Below are positions 4,899 to 5,634 of a DNA stretch of 5,634 nucleotides, one piece after another. The position numbers and the translations under genes are program-made. Where the stretch lies: the NCBI GenBank assembly GCA_031292735.1, contig JARLGP010000123.1, positions 1-5,634 on the forward strand. The letters are read 5' to 3'. Position 1 is the first letter of the stretch. Each line of letters opens with the position of its first letter. Source of the DNA: Holophaga sp. GTDB taxonomy: Bacteria; Acidobacteriota; Holophagae; Holophagales; Holophagaceae. Under the pieces are notes generated by a model. That model did no database searches and was not told the DNA's origin. It saw only the letters and a program-made list of their open reading frames with translations.

Positions 4899-5634
4899 AT
4901 GTCGAAATTGCGGGTGGCGGTGGCGGGAGTCGGCAGCCTGGGGCAGCACCACGCGCGCATCGCGGCGGGCTCCGAGGTGGCGGACCTGGTGGCGGTGGTG
5001 GATCCGGACGAGGGCCGCGGCCGGGAAATCGCCGGGAAGTTCGACACCGCCTGGGTGGCCGGCCTGGGTGACGTGCTGGACAAGGTGGACGCGGTGCAGG
5101 TGGCGGCTCCCACCGGGTTCCACCACGCCCTGGGGCTGGAGGTGCTGGCGGCCGGCAAGCACCTGCTCATGGAAAAGCCCCTGGCGGCCACCATGGAACA
5201 GGGCAGCGCCCTGCTGGCGGCGCTGGACCGGGCCCAGGCGGCCAGGCCCGGGCTGGTGGCGGCGGCCGGCCATCTGGAGCGGTTCAACCCGGCCGTCACC
5301 GCCCTGCGCGCCCTGGGCCTCAAGCCGCACTTCGCCGAGGCGGTCCGGGTTTCGCCCTTTCCCATGCGGTCCCTGGAAGTGGACGTGGTCATGGACCTGA
5401 TGATCCACGATCTGGACCTGCTGCTGGCCCTCATCGGCCGGCCGGTGGTCTCGGTGGAGGCGGTGGGCGTGCCCGTGCTCACCAAGTATGCCGATCTGGT
5501 GAATGCCCGGCTCAAGTTCGAGGGCGGCGCGTTCGCCACCGTCACCGCCAGCCGGGTGGCCCGCAAGAAGGAGCGGGTGCTCCGCGCCTTCGGGGCCAAC
5601 GCCTACGCCAGCCTGGACTTCGCCGCCCAGAAGC
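4899..5634 (+). CDS. Gfo/Idh/MocA family oxidoreductase, GnnA-like (UDP-GlcNAc 3-dehydrogenase group), 3' end beyond window
   Basis: NAD(P)-dependent sugar oxidoreductase. I read 245 residues; the C-terminus lies off the right edge. The Rossmann start MSKLRVAVAGVGSLGQHHAR holds GxGxxG at residues 10-15. MEKPLAAT at 91-98 holds the family EKP signature with Lys93. Further motifs are GHLERFNPAV near 124-133 and VVMDLMIHDLDLLL near 163-176 with Asp166 and His170. The block GHLERFNPAV, VSPFP, DLMIHDLD, AVGVPVLT and TASRVARKKER is what I recall for the oxidoreductases encoded with LpxA, LpxI and LpxB in lipid A clusters, including GnnA, which oxidises the sugar C3-OH of UDP-GlcNAc before amination. 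No GnnB aminotransferase or lpx gene is inside the window, so the substrate is inferred. The start is fixed by AAGGAG at 4888-4893, 5 nt upstream. It follows purN by 81 bp and probably has its own promoter. Confidence 0.85.
   Translation, partial: MSKLRVAVAGVGSLGQHHARIAAGSEVADLVAVVDPDEGRGREIAGKFDTAWVAGLGDVLDKVDAVQVAAPTGFHHALGLEVLAAGKHLLMEKPLAATMEQGSALLAALDRAQAARPGLVAAAGHLERFNPAVTALRALGLKPHFAEAVRVSPFPMRSLEVDVVMDLMIHDLDLLLALIGRPVVSVEAVGVPVLTKYADLVNARLKFEGGAFATVTASRVARKKERVLRAFGANAYASLDFAAQK

Noticed and set aside
4850..5599. Ser/Arg/Thr-rich minus-strand frame of 249 codons opposite the oxidoreductase gene
   Set aside because: Antisense to a gene with Rossmann, EKP and HD motifs and a strong ribosome binding site; its composition is that of a shadow frame.
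1..5634. tRNA, rRNA, CRISPR arrays, insertion sequences, attachment sites
   Set aside because: I saw no repeat-spacer pattern, transposase, inverted-repeat ends or tRNA-like fold; nearly all the window is coding with uniform base composition.

Overview
The window comes from a G+C-rich Gram-negative bacterium with a strong G/C preference at third codon positions. The GnnA-like oxidoreductase at the right edge belongs to a family usually found in lipid A gene clusters, which implies an outer membrane. The form of PurN and the overall base composition make me think of Acidobacteriota (Holophaga/Geothrix type) or a deltaproteobacterial lineage. That placement is an impression from protein style, not a demonstrated assignment.

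Positions 1-4083 are filled by five genes read leftward on the minus strand. In transcription order they are: a single-domain STAS protein, the ribosome-rescue hydrolase ArfB, a FkbH-type HAD/GNAT protein, an acyl carrier protein (ACP), and a membrane-bound O-acyltransferase (MBOAT) that runs off the left edge. The junctions are very tight: 3 bp, 0 bp, a 4-bp overlap and a 10-bp overlap. This indicates one operon with translational coupling. A candidate extended -10 promoter lies just upstream of the STAS gene.

Positions 4084-4235 are a divergent intergenic region. To its right, on the plus strand, are purN (phosphoribosylglycinamide formyltransferase, de novo purine synthesis) and, after an 81-bp gap, a Gfo/Idh/MocA-family oxidoreductase that is cut off by the right edge. 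The latter resembles the UDP-GlcNAc 3-dehydrogenase (GnnA) group linked to lipid A.

The most interesting unit is fkbH-acp-mboat. Known FkbH proteins take the C3 unit of 1,3-bisphosphoglycerate, remove the phosphate and load glyceryl onto the phosphopantetheine arm of an ACP. An MBOAT of the AlgI/DltB type moves an acyl group from a carrier in the cytoplasm to an acceptor outside the membrane. Together they look like a counterpart of the Dlt D-alanylation system in which FkbH replaces the adenylating enzyme DltA. They could decorate a surface glycan or lipid with a glyceryl or related small acyl group. The enzyme families can be read from the sequence; the pathway, substrate and acceptor are inference.
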